This document shows positions 47,874 to 59,832 of a stretch of DNA of 64,000 bases, one piece after another (positions within the stretch are counted from its first letter, which is position 1; each line of letters begins with the position of its first letter). The DNA comes from Aotearoamyces nothofagi (lineage: Eukaryota > Ascomycota > Leotiomycetes > Leotiales > Tympanidaceae). Below the pieces are notes generated by a model that was not told the origin of the DNA, did no database searches, and worked only from the letters and a program-made list of their open reading frames with translations. The stretch lies in contig JADDTR010000011.1 of assembly GCA_015345905.1 (NCBI GenBank), positions 124,001 through 188,000 on the forward strand, read 5' to 3'. The position numbers were made by a program, and so were the translations under genes.

Positions 47874-50800
47874 TTATGCTCGTGTTATGCTCGGTGGTAC
47901 AAAACTCCCCCCTTTCCGATTCTCCCATCCATTTAGACTCCTTCTCACACCTAGCGTCTTCCTCGGTGGGGGGGCATTGATAGTATTGATCCTCTGCATG
48001 CTTGTAACATGCATCGTTTGCGCGGGACGCACGTTAGGATTTAGCTGAGATTTCGCATCCGCCACCACCAGCACCTCATCAGCTTGTGGCCTTGCCGATA
48101 TCTCTGTTTGATCCTCTGCATCTTTGATCAGACTCTCGGGGGGTGGAGGAGAGCTTGACAAGAAGACGTATGCTTTCCTTCCAATTGGCTCATCATAGTG
48201 GACTCGCCGATTGGGGGCGGAAAGAACAGCAGATCCTAGGCGATGATTTGCCAGTGATGGTAAAATACTAGTAGTGTCTGCCTGATGTGAGAAATTTTGG
48301 GGTTGTCGTTTTGGAAATGATGATGTATAGTCACTCTCTACTTGAAGTGGGCGTTTGCTAGTTGGTGCTTCCTTTACATAGGTAGTAAGTCCAGCTTTGG
48401 CAACTGTCTTATTGCTTGTGCCAGCGTTAGACTTTGTGAAGAAGCTCATGAGACTCCCTTGTCCATCCTGATGTCGAGTAGTACGAGCTGAAATCTTTTT
48501 ACTTGCTCGCTCTTGCATCTGCTCCTTTTCCATAGTGGCGTTTGGCTTGGTGTCCGCAACATGGCTCACTGTCTTCTCGGTGAGTGTTTGCATATGTTCG
48601 CCTGCACTGACAAATCCACCTTTTGAGGTTGTTGACGCAGTCGTGAATGTTGCAGATTGGTTCATCGTTGTAGTATAACTAGGCCGCCAGCTCCTGCAAC
48701 TGTCCTCCTTTGCTGAGTTTATAGCACCAACATCAACTCGTTGACGTTTGGGAGGTCTTTGGCCTTGAGTATAATGATGACTGCCATCCCGCTCGTCCCA
48801 CTTGACATTTGATCCGTCAATTTCTTCGCCGTCTACAGGAAACAAATCATCCTCAACACTTTCTAGGTTCGCAATCGCATCTTCTATGTCCTTGACCAAC
48901 GGCGATGGACGTCGTAAGATTTGAGAAATAGACTGTACAACGGAGTAGCTAAACGAAGGCCCTTTCGAATTCAGATGAGGTACTAAGGACGGTTGAGCAA
49001 GAAATGGCGACAATGTTGTCTGTTCTCTTTGAGAATTCTTCAAAGGACAACTCATATACAGCAGTACTTTGGCTCTCGTCATCGCCACGTATAAAAGCCT
49101 TCTCTCCTCATCAGCATCTTCAGCTCTTGAATGAGGAATAGATCCCTCATAAGCTGCTGGTATGAATACTATGGGCCATTCCAATCCCTTTGCAGCATGT
49201 ATAGTCGATATCGTTACTTGGGCCTTTGGTACTGAATCCGCTTCCGTGGCTTTTGTATCTGACGCTAGAGCGATATTAGCAAGGAATTTAGACAGAGGGC
49301 TCGACCCTTCATCTTGCAATATCCCATCAACGGAAGGCAAGACATCCTCATCGTAACCGTCTGAGACTATTGCAAAATCCGCGGCCAAATTGATTAATTC
49401 CTGTACATTAGCCCAACGAGCTTCATGATCCTCCGGATGACTCTTTTCTATAAAATCCTCGAGTGAGGTCTTCATGATAACAAAGTCAATGAGCTCTGTA
49501 ATTGTGACCTTTGAGCCTGCAGGGTCTGAGATCTTCTTTCTCGCAGTCAAGACTAAGTTGACGAAAGAGGAAAGACCTTGTTCCGTCTGTTTCGCCAACT
49601 TTGTCTTGATACTTTTCGTTCCCTGAGCATGATCAAGTATCAAAGTCCATAAAGTTGTGAATGACCGATCTGCTTCTTCAAGTAATGATTTGATTGTTGC
49701 GTCTCCAATGCGACGAGAAGGTACGTTGACCACACGAGCCAAGGCATCATTGTTGTCTGGCTGGTTGATGACTCTCAAATAGTCAAGGATGATCTTGACC
49801 TCAACACGATCGTAAAATCTATGCCCACCAACCATGCGATAGGAAATGCCGGCTTTACCTAAAGCACTCTCGATATGGCGGGACAACGAGGCTGAACGGA
49901 GCAGGATGGAAATATCGTCGAAAGTCATGAGTCCACCACTCAAAGCAAGGCAGCGTTTAATTTCTGTGGTTATCCATTGAGCTTCAACATGAGCAGAGGT
50001 GAGCTTTCGTAGGACAGGTCGCGTTCCAACATTATGAGTTGGCAGCAGCGACTTCGCTATCCTGCTTTCGTCCTGTTGTATAACTTCCAAAGCTGCCAAT
50101 AGAATGGCACCAGATGAACGGTAGTTTTCTTCCAATGGAATTGTAATTGTATCTGGGTATTGCCTGAGCATGCGCTTAAAGTTCTTCGTCTCTGCTGATC
50201 GAAACCCATATATACTTTGGTCTGGGTCTCCAACAATTGTAACTCTTTTCCGTTGAGAAGCAAAGAGTCTCATCAAATCGAATTGAACAAGGTTCGTGTC
50301 TTGGAATTCGTCGATGAGCACTGCCTCAACATTAGAAACGCAAGAGGGATATGCTCGTAAAAGATCAACGCATCGAAGAAGCAAGTCGTCATAGTCGAGG
50401 AGGTTTGACCTATTCAAGGCATCCTCGTACTCGGTATAACAAATCTCAAATTCCTGAGTCTCCAATGACTTTGCTGAATCTGGCTTCGCATTGCCCTGAT
50501 AACCTGCTCCCTTCGCTTTTCGACTGCTAATTCGAGAACGAGCCGCGGGTGCATATATTGTAAGCTTGTGACGCTTGATAATCCGCTTTATGATCGCTAG
50601 CGAATCCGAGCTATCTGCAATCCCAAAGTCTCGCCGAATACTAATAAGATGACCATAGCGAGCGAGATACCTACGCGCAATGCTATGGAAGGTCCCTAGT
50701 ATAAGCTTGGATTCCATACCATCTCCAATCAGCTTCCCGATCCTCTCCTTCATTTCCCGGGCTGCCTTCACAGTAAACGTTGCAACAATGACATTCCATG

Positions 50801-50957
50801 GCTGAAGGCCTTCATGTCTCAGCAACCACGCCGTTCGGGATGTCAAGGTATGTGTTTTGCCGCTTCCTGGGCCTGCGAGAATAGCCAATGTCTGCGCGGA
50901 TGATGATACTGCTGCTCTTTGGGAGGCGTTGAGGTTTATCAAGATCGTGTCGGACAT
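47874..50957 (-). CDS. SRS2: Srs2-like UvrD/PcrA-family DNA helicase
   Basis: A 3'-5' DNA helicase expected to strip Rad51 from single-stranded DNA and limit recombination at forks. It is a single exon of 1027 aa. Superfamily-1 motifs are in order: Q-motif LNASQRAAV, Walker A GPGSGKT (29-35), ATFTVKAAREM, GTFHSIARR, DEFQDT, GDPDQSIYGFR, ENYRSS, VTISTIHAAKGLEW and VAMTRAK. The tail after about 690 is disordered. It contains QGSLMSFF (833-840), an exact PCNA-binding PIP-box pattern, and EVLVVAD (961-967), a SUMO-binding-like hydrophobic run. This layout matches yeast Srs2, whose tail binds SUMO-PCNA, and not Rad3/FBH1-type helicases. The start is chosen just before the Q-motif. Confidence 0.92.
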   Translation of the reverse strand: MSDTILINLNASQRAAVSSSAQTLAILAGPGSGKTHTLTSRTAWLLRHEGLQPWNVIVATFTVKAAREMKERIGKLIGDGMESKLILGTFHSIARRYLARYGHLISIRRDFGIADSSDSLAIIKRIIKRHKLTIYAPAARSRISSRKAKGAGYQGNAKPDSAKSLETQEFEICYTEYEDALNRSNLLDYDDLLLRCVDLLRAYPSCVSNVEAVLIDEFQDTNLVQFDLMRLFASQRKRVTIVGDPDQSIYGFRSAETKNFKRMLRQYPDTITIPLEENYRSSGAILLAALEVIQQDESRIAKSLLPTHNVGTRPVLRKLTSAHVEAQWITTEIKRCLALSGGLMTFDDISILLRSASLSRHIESALGKAGISYRMVGGHRFYDRVEVKIILDYLRVINQPDNNDALARVVNVPSRRIGDATIKSLLEEADRSFTTLWTLILDHAQGTKSIKTKLAKQTEQGLSSFVNLVLTARKKISDPAGSKVTITELIDFVIMKTSLEDFIEKSHPEDHEARWANVQELINLAADFAIVSDGYDEDVLPSVDGILQDEGSSPLSKFLANIALASDTKATEADSVPKAQVTISTIHAAKGLEWPIVFIPAAYEGSIPHSRAEDADEERRLLYVAMTRAKVLLYMSCPLKNSQREQTTLSPFLAQPSLVPHLNSKGPSFSYSVVQSISQILRRPSPLVKDIEDAIANLESVEDDLFPVDGEEIDGSNVKWDERDGSHHYTQGQRPPKRQRVDVGAINSAKEDSCRSWRPSYTTTMNQSATFTTASTTSKGGFVSAGEHMQTLTEKTVSHVADTKPNATMEKEQMQERASKKISARTTRHQDGQGSLMSFFTKSNAGTSNKTVAKAGLTTYVKEAPTSKRPLQVESDYTSSFPKRQPQNFSHQADTTSILPSLANHRLGSAVLSAPNRRVHYDEPIGRKAYVFLSSSPPPPESLIKDAEDQTEISARPQADEVLVVADAKSQLNPNVRPAQTMHVTSMQRINTINAPPPRKTLGVRRSLNGWENRKGGSFVPPSITRA

Positions 50958-51727
50958 ACTGATAGTCGCGTTAAGGTCGAGATGGAGCCCGTAGGAGCTC
51001 GTAGTACCTAGCCAACCAAACGATTATCTGCTGGCATCGAGGATGGTCTCAAATTAGCTTGCGCAGCGCACACTGCGTAGCAATAATGGGAGTCGAGCGA
51101 ATCCCGGTAGTAATAGCGTTTATCAATGAACGGAACTTCCCCGGAAATAGAGGACGCGTTTCAGTACCGCGCGAAAAGTGCACGCTGTCATGTGATGTGT
51201 TTCCAACGTCTAAACTTGCCAATTTGCTCCCCACAGAATTCTAGCATCGACTGAAACATTTCAATGGAAAATTGGAAAGAAAAATAGTATCCAAATCATG
51301 CAGTGAAGAATGCTATAGAATTGTTTCGCCTGTTCTGAGTAGTAGACAGCATGGCAGGATGCTGGGAGACCTCGGTTTGTAATTGAACAGAAGCCTCTCA
51401 CCGATAAGTTATAAATGATAAAGTTTTTCTTCGTGCTGATATTATCCGTACTACCAAAGTCATAGTTGTTGAAAAGTACATTCGCGAATGTAGTATTAGT
51501 GGAATATAAACAGCGCATGTTGAAAGTCAGAATTCTATTAATTCATCTAATCCATAAGATACACGCCACGAAAAGCCCTTACTTAACCTTCACCAGATCC
51601 TGTAATCCCAAACAAACGCCAAAGAAAAAAGCAGGACAATAAATTCAGTCATAATAGAGAGCTTAGAGAGCGTGTATCATTCAATCATGTACTCGTAACC
51701 CTGAGGAGGAGGTAATCATAAAATCTC
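50958..51727. other. Intergenic region between helicase promoter and LIM gene 3' end
   Basis: 770 bp, AT-rich over 51250-51720, with no supported gene. Confidence 0.4.
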
Positions 51728-54433
51728 TTAAGCCTTAAGCTCTCTTTCCATACATCCAGTGCAGACCACCACCGTCTCTCCTCCCTGCTCTCTCGGAAAA
51801 ATTTGCCCATCATCGAACCCTCCATTACAAGTGACACAACGGAAACACTCGTCATGGTATTCTCCACCAAGCGCCTGGACGTACTGTCCAATAACAGCCT
51901 TTCTGCACTTTCGACACTTTGGGGCTTGGCGTTCTGTACGCTTCGTTTGGCAGCTAAGACACCACGCATAGCCATCCTTTTCAATGTGAGTCATGCCTTG
52001 CTCAAACGGATCGCCACATTCTGCGCAGAAAAAGTGCCCATAGTGCCAGTGCGCACCGAGTGCAACTGCGTGTTCGCCGATAATAGGCGTCTTGCAATGC
52101 TTGCAGCGTGGAGCAAAGAGCTCATGCCAGTCCAAGTGACAGTAGAAGCGAAGTCTCTCGTCACCATCATCAGCCATTGTTTGGCCGTCAATTTCTTCAA
52201 GATCCTCGGCCTGAGAGCGGCGATGGATGCGGGAAAGACGCTCATTACGCTTGTCGGCAGGTTCTGGACTAATTTCTAGGGCTTCGAGGCCGGTGCCACA
52301 TGTATAACAGATGAAACATTCAGGGTGGAAGCGTTCAGGGGTGCCGCGGAGTGCTACTACTCGTCCTTCAATCGGGAGCTGGCATTGGTGGCATGTTGCT
52401 GTTGCTCTATTGCCTACTGCTGGTGACCAATGGCCTCTAGAGGTTGTCTGGGGAGCAGTAGCACGGTGTCGCGGAAATGGACGACTGGAAGCGGTCTTAG
52501 GATCGGGTAGAGGTCGCGCAGATACACCACTTGGCTGCATACCGATATTAATAGTTGGTACTGAAGGTGGAGCTGAGACAGAAATCATAGGTACGTCCGG
52601 AAGATTGATAGTTGGCACTGAAGGCGCTGCCGGGATAGAAGTCGACGGTGTATTAGGGATATTAATAGTAGGCACATCAGGAAAGTTGATTATCGGAATG
52701 TCTGTCGATGAAGATTTGATTGTAGGAATTGATGTTGGAGTGCCATTTACTTGGATTGATGGTGCATTAGAAAGTTGAATGGTCGGGATAGTGGTTGACG
52801 GGAGAGCTTTTTCAGGTTGGTGAGAAGGGAGGTTCTTCGATTCGAGGGGACCACCGGTTCTTTGGAGAGGTCTTGGTCCTCGACATTCTTCAGCTGGCTT
52901 CACATCAGCCTCTTTCGGCTTCCAATTAGCATCAAAGCTTACGATGGGACGTCCTAGCTTGTCGCTGACGACCGTAGGCGTCGGAAGCTTAGGACTACGG
53001 TCTTTCAATTTCATGCTTGTTGCTTTACGAATATCCTCACCCCGGATCTCAAGGCCATCTTTGGTTGGTGTATCAGTATTGTCAACTATAGCTGAGGATG
53101 CTGGTAGAGGATTGGCTGTGTATGCAGGATTTCTAGACTGAGATGGTGGATTTTGGTGGATCTCATATCGCGAGTATTTCTTTGCCGATCCAGAAGAGGG
53201 GCTAATAGCACGCGGAGGATTGTCTCGTGCAAACTGGACCTTGCTGAGAGGATTGCGAGGTTTGAATTTCAAAGGAGCTGGCATGTCTGCTACTTCTTCT
53301 GATTTGTCTCGTGTTGAATCGATATCCTCGGGCTCTTCCCAGATTTGATCACCTGAAAAAGTACCAATAAGCTCTCCACTAATATTGCGCTTTCCACTTG
53401 TTCTTCGTTGACCGCCAGGAGCGTCGTAATTGGGCAAGCCAGGGTAGCTTTTTCGGCTGTTCCCTATAGTTGGAAGTTCTCTTGCGCTATCAATTGATTG
53501 ACGATTTCCATATTGATCATATTGTGACAGACCAGAAGATCCGCTCGAAATTATGCTCCTTTGGTAGTGCATACCACCACTGCTGCTTGACCTCCCTGAA
53601 ATAGACCGCGGAGCCATATCTCTCGCAAGTCCAGTGGCCATAGCAGCACCCGCATGTCGCCCAACGCTCTGTGTTCTAGCGTGCTGATAGCTATTTTTTC
53701 GTAGATGTTCCCTGTACTTGTAGGGGGCGTCGGGTGCTCTGGTCGCACCGGGATTCTGATGTTGCCAAACAAGCTCAGATGCCTCATCTTGTGCAGCTGC
53801 ATGTAAACGAGCCTCCTCATCCTCTTCCTTCTGGATATCCATATCTTCGAGAGCATCTCGCAGAGAGACAGCCTCTTCCTTCTCCATCCATCGCTGGCCA
53901 CGTTCAATGTATGTTGCGCTAGGAACTACCACTGAAGGATTAAGAGGAGCGACGGTGTACGTTGGAGAGAAATCTCTTGCTGAGACGCCAGGATGTGGTT
54001 GTTGTACCAAAGACCTGCCAGTTCTTGAAGACACAGAAGAAATGTCAGATTGGGCTCTGCGGTGTGATTGTACACTCTCTGATCGTGGTGGGAGCTCATT
54101 GTCTACTGAGGCCGATTCAGTGGGTGCTAGTGCCTGAGATCTCGCGGTTGAGGCTGGAGGTGGCCGCGCACCACTAGGCCGTGCAACGCGGTTGTTTCGT
54201 AGACCCGCAAGGTATTCAGCTTCCCAGCGACTGTGTAAGCTAATAGGATCTGTACGATGAGATGGGGAAGAGGGAGACGATAAGATGGACGCCCTCAGAG
54301 AAGAGCGGCTTGTAGTATAATTGGGGAAAGGTGAAGGATTCTGCGTACCGAATTGTTCATTTGACATATAAGATGGGCTTGGTGGTGTCACTTTCCTCGA
54401 AGAGCGGTCTTTCGACCTCCCACGAAGCATCAT
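51728..54433 (-). CDS. LIM-domain protein (paxillin/Pxl1-like), 901 aa
   Basis: Likely a cytoskeletal or polarity scaffold: fungal proteins of this build (Pxl1-like) act at sites of polarised growth and septation. Single exon. The start at 54433 (two adjacent ATGs) gives MMLRGRSKDRSS. The frame stays open upstream, but that part looks like 5' leader. About 680 residues are disordered and Ser/Pro-rich, with a run of degenerate PTINIPDVP-like repeats (about 545-620). Three LIM domains then follow: about 681-770, 777-828 and 840-894, with CHQC...HPEC, CKHC...HFFC and CRKC...HDEC zinc ligands. LIM1 has about 53 residues between its last two ligand pairs, where 16-21 is usual; the insert is charged. 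The partners are inferred from family. Confidence 0.85.
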   Translation of the reverse strand: MMLRGRSKDRSSRKVTPPSPSYMSNEQFGTQNPSPFPNYTTSRSSLRASILSSPSSPSHRTDPISLHSRWEAEYLAGLRNNRVARPSGARPPPASTARSQALAPTESASVDNELPPRSESVQSHRRAQSDISSVSSRTGRSLVQQPHPGVSARDFSPTYTVAPLNPSVVVPSATYIERGQRWMEKEEAVSLRDALEDMDIQKEEDEEARLHAAAQDEASELVWQHQNPGATRAPDAPYKYREHLRKNSYQHARTQSVGRHAGAAMATGLARDMAPRSISGRSSSSGGMHYQRSIISSGSSGLSQYDQYGNRQSIDSARELPTIGNSRKSYPGLPNYDAPGGQRRTSGKRNISGELIGTFSGDQIWEEPEDIDSTRDKSEEVADMPAPLKFKPRNPLSKVQFARDNPPRAISPSSGSAKKYSRYEIHQNPPSQSRNPAYTANPLPASSAIVDNTDTPTKDGLEIRGEDIRKATSMKLKDRSPKLPTPTVVSDKLGRPIVSFDANWKPKEADVKPAEECRGPRPLQRTGGPLESKNLPSHQPEKALPSTTIPTIQLSNAPSIQVNGTPTSIPTIKSSSTDIPIINFPDVPTINIPNTPSTSIPAAPSVPTINLPDVPMISVSAPPSVPTINIGMQPSGVSARPLPDPKTASSRPFPRHRATAPQTTSRGHWSPAVGNRATATCHQCQLPIEGRVVALRGTPERFHPECFICYTCGTGLEALEISPEPADKRNERLSRIHRRSQAEDLEEIDGQTMADDGDERLRFYCHLDWHELFAPRCKHCKTPIIGEHAVALGAHWHYGHFFCAECGDPFEQGMTHIEKDGYAWCLSCQTKRTERQAPKCRKCRKAVIGQYVQALGGEYHDECFRCVTCNGGFDDGQIFPREQGGETVVVCTGCMERELKA

Positions 54434-55693
54434 GTTGGAGAGGTCTCTGGGTGCTGTCGATGTTGTATGCGCCGAAGATCTATTTGCGCCTTGTAGTGTA
54501 GGTAAATAGCAAGAGTGAGTTATCAATGACAAGTAACAAGCTGGGAGAGATATTCTTAGGTATTTATGAAACCGTGTGTGCCTTGGTTGCCGCAATCATT
54601 GCACAGAGTCTTGTTCGGTGTTGTAAACAGACCTGCGGGAGCGTCGCTGTAGTGATTCGGGTTTAATGCGAACAACCGATACCGATAAGTCAGTGTCTTA
54701 TTATCACGGCAAACAGGCGCGCCTTCGTTGGCTCGGACCTCTTCTGACTCAACTCTTCTGTCTCAATCAAATGATAGCCAGAGTCGCCCAGTGTTTTCTA
54801 TGTTGCAAGTCTTTCTTAATCTTGTGGCTACGTGCTCGGCGATGGCTCGAGAGTCTGCTTGGACGAAACCAAGCCTATCAGAAAGCGACAGCTCATACCG
54901 GGTCACGGAACCAGGTAAGGCGGGCATCGAGACAGCACAGAGCAGCCTCGTATTGCTGTCTGCATTGCCCTGTCTGCATTGCTCGTCATGCTGTAGACAT
55001 CGTCGGCACCGTAGGCACCATCAATATTGATGTTGTGCAACTCATTACCGTGGAAACTTAGACCACATATAGTATATAAATCTGGTATCCAACTCCTGCA
55101 GCGCATCGGCTCCTACGTGCCCTCGCTATGCCTCGCAAGAGTATTCGAGTTCATCATATAGTCTTTCTGGAGGCCAAGTCCCAACCTACAGTACCTGATC
55201 TGATACACCTGCACCACCAGATTCAGTCGCCTAGTCTTGTTCAGTCTTAGCGGCGTATCACGTGACCCGATGCGAGAATGGTCGGCTGGCGCGTTCATGT
55301 ATCTATGATGATGCTCTTTTGGAATGCGTTCAGGACAAATATAAGACAGCATTTGAGAAAGCCCGGTCTTTAGATGCCTCTTAAGAATTCTTCCAATTCT
55401 CGCATATATTGCCACGAAGGGGGCTTAGAAGTTTCGGCTAAATCGGCGGCGAGGGCCGGCAACGACGCTCTCCTAACCGAAAATCATACGATAGGCGGCT
55501 TCGTGCAGCAAATCCCCCAATTTGCCCCCTCAGCTCCCATAGACAACTAATACAAGAAATTTTACAAGTCTCGACCTTTCCGTTCAACATTGGTGGACAC
55601 CCTGTAAGGTTTCTATCTGGATTCCATCGCCGGCGGCAATTGCAGTGCCCTCATTCTGTCGACTTTCCGCACTGTTAGGCCTAACTGGCCACA
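54434..55693. other. Divergent intergenic region LIM gene / SREBP gene
   Basis: 1260 bp with no supported gene. Both flanking starts point outward, so it holds both promoters. A CACGTG at about 55259 is the only element of note. Confidence 0.4.
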
Positions 55694-58515
55694 ATGGTCT
55701 CGAACGATAGCGGTTTCGCTGGCTCATCAAACCACAGCAGCCTCTCCCCGGAACTTGACGAAAGTCTGAACGAGACTGTGTCATTCGAAGACAATTTCAA
55801 CATGGACGAGCCGCTCTTCCAAGGCGATTGGAACCTCGACGACACTCCTCCATACGAGCGCGGACTTTACTCAACCCCACTGTCCTGGGAACCCCCTCAG
55901 ACTCGAGTCCCTGTTCAAGAACCTGTTATCCCTACATATCCAGTTTCGACAAACACTCTAAGCCCTGCTCAACAAGAGAGACTACGCAACATTGCTATGC
56001 CCGAGCACTTGATATATACTGGTGGAGACAGCCCTCACTCCGCGTCGAGTACCTACAAGAGTAGCTCCATCTCTTCTCCGGATGGCCATGATAATAATCG
56101 CAAGCGGAAGTCATCCGAGGATGACGATGAGGATGACGAGGACGGAGAAAATGGTAGCCATCCTCCTGTGAAGAAGACTGCGCATAACATGATCGAGAAG
56201 CGATACCGCACAAACCTGAACGACAAGATAGCCGCGCTGCGCGACAGCGTCCCAAGTCTCCGCGTGATGACAAAAAGTGCCCGAGGAGAAGACGCTACCG
56301 GCGATAAGGAAGATCTTCAGGGTTTGACTCCGGCTCACAAGTTGAACAAGGTATGTAGTTTGTCAATGTGCAGGTAATAGTATGCTCACAGCACTAGGCG
56401 ACCGTTTTGGCAAAGGCGACAGAATATATCCGGCATCTGGAGAAAAGGAATACAAGACTAAGTGATGACAATACTGCCATGAAGGCCCGCATCGCCGCAT
56501 TCGAGAAGCTCTTCATGTCGGGCTCTATGGGCATCAATCCCATGCCTCCGACAAATACGTTCACTTATACACAAGAACCCTACATGCCCTCTGCAAACAA
56601 TGGCCAAATGACGCCAGGTCTCAGTCCTCGTGGCATGATAGATATTCCTGACGACTTCAGAAGAATACACGCCGCTCAGCAGTTGAACCAGCAAACTTAC
56701 CAAGTTCCGCAAGAAGCATATCAGCCTATCAATCGCGGACCTGTCGCTCCAAACGGCTGGCAGAATGGTGGATACTTCGGCAAAATGATGGTGGGCTCCC
56801 TAGCAGGTCTTATGGTACTAGAAGGCTTCAGTGAAGCCGAGCAAAGTAGCGAAGAGCCCTCCGCACGTGGTTTGTCTGCGGTTCCAACTCAGGCACTGGC
56901 TAGCGTGGCTAGATATTTACGAGCCTCAACTGACATACGTGTGCTTGGTTATCACTCATCAGCAAGCCAAAGTATTGCATTCCTCAAGCTTATACTGGTA
57001 TTTGGTAGCCTGGTTTACATTTTCCTACCATCGTTCTTTAGTAGAAAGTCAAAGAGAGGTTCTAAGGTAGAGAGTCCTTCACTGGCAGCAGCTCCATCCC
57101 CTGCGTCATCCATACACGTTCGTCGACAAGCATGGCTCACGGCTACACAGACAGTATGGGTCCCACGACACAACTTCTTCCTCGAAGCTACCGCCCTTTG
57201 CCTGAAGATGATGAAGCTGAGTGTGCGCAACGCCATAGGGTGGTATGGATACTCAGCTCTCACTGGCATCACCGAATTGCAAGAAGAAGCGAGAGTTAAG
57301 GCATGGGAGATCGCTCTTGATGCCCAACTTGCTGGTGGTGATGTTGAAGTGAGCAAGAGTCGCCTTATTCTTACTCTCATGGCCTCTGGTACGCTTCCGG
57401 ATACTCCTGCCCGACTAATGCTCAAGGCAGTACACATTCGTGTCTTGTTACTAGAATTCGGCAAAAGTGGATTCAACGGATTTTATATGTTCAAGGAAAT
57501 GGCAGCAAAGTTGGCAAGCTGGAAGTGGAACGAAGCCCAACAGCTCCAACAGCTCCAGAAGTACACACATGTACCTGCAGCCTCGACTCAGCAGGGATTC
57601 GAGCCTCTTCCGGACCACTTGGCCACACTTCTCGAACAGAAATGTGACGATGTACTAGTGGACAGTATTGCACAACGCGCTTACAACCTGGCATGGAATT
57701 TGAAGACTACCCACAATTCCGTCGGTCCAACTGATGGTATGGATGGAGTCGTTGATGATCACGCTATCAGATCACCCCTGGATGCTATTGCAGCTTGGTG
57801 GTCCAGCCTGGCCCTTCAAAGGGCGTTATCAGAATCTCTTAGCGGTGATGATGAGCAAGTCGACATCGTTGCGAATAACGTTGGCCTTGCTGTCAGAACT
57901 GCTCCTGTAGGATCTGGTGTACAACTTCGTGCACTTGTTGCACGGGCAGTACTCGCTGAAGAGAACCGTGGTGCAAATATCGCCTCAGCATTCCAAGTCC
58001 TTGCTCCTCTCGAGTCACATGATAACGACATCAAGAAAGAGCAGGACACCGAGATACTATCAGATGTTGACAACAATGATTTTGTTTCGACGTTGGTAAA
58101 TACCTCCACATCAGTCGGATCTATGCCAGATCTCGAAATGTCTTTAAAATGTGCAACGGCTGTCGCTCACTTGAAGCGGGCGTCGCCCGAGTCACGGATA
58201 AATGCATATAATGTGATAAATAGCATTCGGCCTACGTGCATTAGCCTTCTTGGATTTACAGCAACTTTCAAGCTCATGGAGACGCTTCTTGAGGACGAAG
58301 ACGCAACGGCTGCTTGCTCTCGCACACTTGAGAACCTAGCGGGCGCGCTCAGAATCTGGGTTAGTAGTGCCGAAGGGGTGAAGAGCGGCCTGAGAAAAGA
58401 AACAAAGGAGAGGGTGGTTGAAAAGTGTATTAGTATTACGAAGAGCCTGATTGGCATGGAGAAAGATGCCGGATATGAGAGTATGAGCGATCAAGATGCT
58501 GGAGAGGGTTGCTGA
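55694..58515 (+). CDS. SREBP homologue (membrane-bound bHLH regulator of sterol/hypoxia response)
   Basis: The counterpart of Aspergillus SrbA and fission-yeast Sre1, which are held in the ER, cut, and move to the nucleus when sterol or oxygen is low. Two exons, 55694-56350 and 56398-58515 (47-bp intron, GTATGT...CACTAG), give 924 aa. The acidic N-terminus is followed by the bHLH (164 to about 240). Its basic region HNMIEKRYR carries Tyr171, the SREBP hallmark in place of Arg. The loop is long and polar, and helix 2 is THKLNK-like followed by ATVLAKATEYIRHLE. Two hydrophobic segments at about 348-362 and 411-433 fit the SREBP hairpin anchor, though the first is weak. The remainder is a helical C-terminal region as in fungal SREBPs (DUF2014-like). 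Confidence 0.9.
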
Positions 58516-59832
58516 GTATTCTTGTGATATGGCTAGGAAAATGGATTTTCTTGAGCGGTTATGACGGTAGGTCGGGTTAACAATCGGGTTTTGATATGTC
58601 CAGCAGTATTGTATTATACCAGAACAGGACTGGACCCACTGCTTTAACGATGGACATGGTGTTGGTGGCGCCTTTACTTCTCTCAGATGGTATCTGCATT
58701 GTGAAGCAGCAGTTAGAAATAACACATCCCGTCTCTCCAAGCCATTTATATACGCTCGCTGTGCTTGATCAACGTGATGAAAACGGAGAGTCTTCCTATG
58801 GGCTGTGGTACGACTTGTCAGTCGAGTTGGAATCAGCTCACACAGATATATGCCTGTATCGTGCAGTAAAACGATGATGCAATCTCAGCTGCTCTTGCAT
58901 GGGGTTGCATGCTTGTTGAATTCGCCAGCAGAGAAGAGAGCGTGGCTGAACTCCCTCTCTGTTCAGCAATTCTGCCTCCACGAAAAGAATCGCCAGCCTG
59001 GCGACGGACATGAAGTATATCAATTATTACACTTGCACAATACCTCCTCCATGCTGTCCTCTGCGCAGTAGTCGAACAACTATCCCAGCCCGCGCTACCC
59101 CAGCTATTATTGAGAGGGGAGGGTAGGCAAAGACGCACATCTCCCCACCGCAAACACGACACATGCCGAGTTTACCTTACTTCCCGCAGCATCCGCCCGC
59201 GTCTCCGCGAAGCGAGAAGCGAGGAAAGCGGCCTTATCATAGGGCTCGCTCAAATCAGCAATCGCGACAATGTCTTATCGGTGGACGGCAGCGAAGCGAG
59301 AAGCGAGACGGTGCGTTGGGGGCCTCGAGGGGGCTTTGTTATAAGGTAAGCCGAGAGCCTAACACGTGTTTTTGATTGCTATTGTTATTACTTTCTTCCT
59401 TCTGCATACTCTTGCTTCTCAAGGTTGTTGATGTTGTGAATGGCTGCTTCACGGTCATACTGGACTGGTACGCAGATCCGGCTTGTAGAAAGAGGGATAG
59501 AATAGATTACAATTATATAAACTTGATGGTAATGAATAAGTGTACAAATAATATGGAAGAATTATATCTTTCTAGACGTTTTAAGGGTGATGAAGCTTAG
59601 ACGACGCCCGCCCGCTAATCCTACAATGCACGCCCTAATCTTGCATAACCCCCCTTTCTGGCGCCATATATGACGATGAGACTCTCTTGATACCATTGTC
59701 GATATTGCATCTCATTACACCCTCATTTTGAGATTTAAAAATGCCCTCCTTTAGCCATCGGTAGGTCGCTAGTCGAGCCGAGAGCAAGCCTCAGTATATA
59801 AACGTCGCTTCCAGTTGAAAATCTATTATTAC
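58516..59832. other. Convergent intergenic region
   Basis: 1317 bp between facing 3' ends with no supported gene. It contains the 17-bp direct repeat listed next. Confidence 0.4.
59207..59307 (+). repeat. 17-bp direct repeat, 67-bp spacer
   Basis: GCGAAGCGAGAAGCGAG occurs at 59207-59223 and again at 59291-59307. The copies are identical and themselves made of AAGCGAG subunits. Confidence 0.85.
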
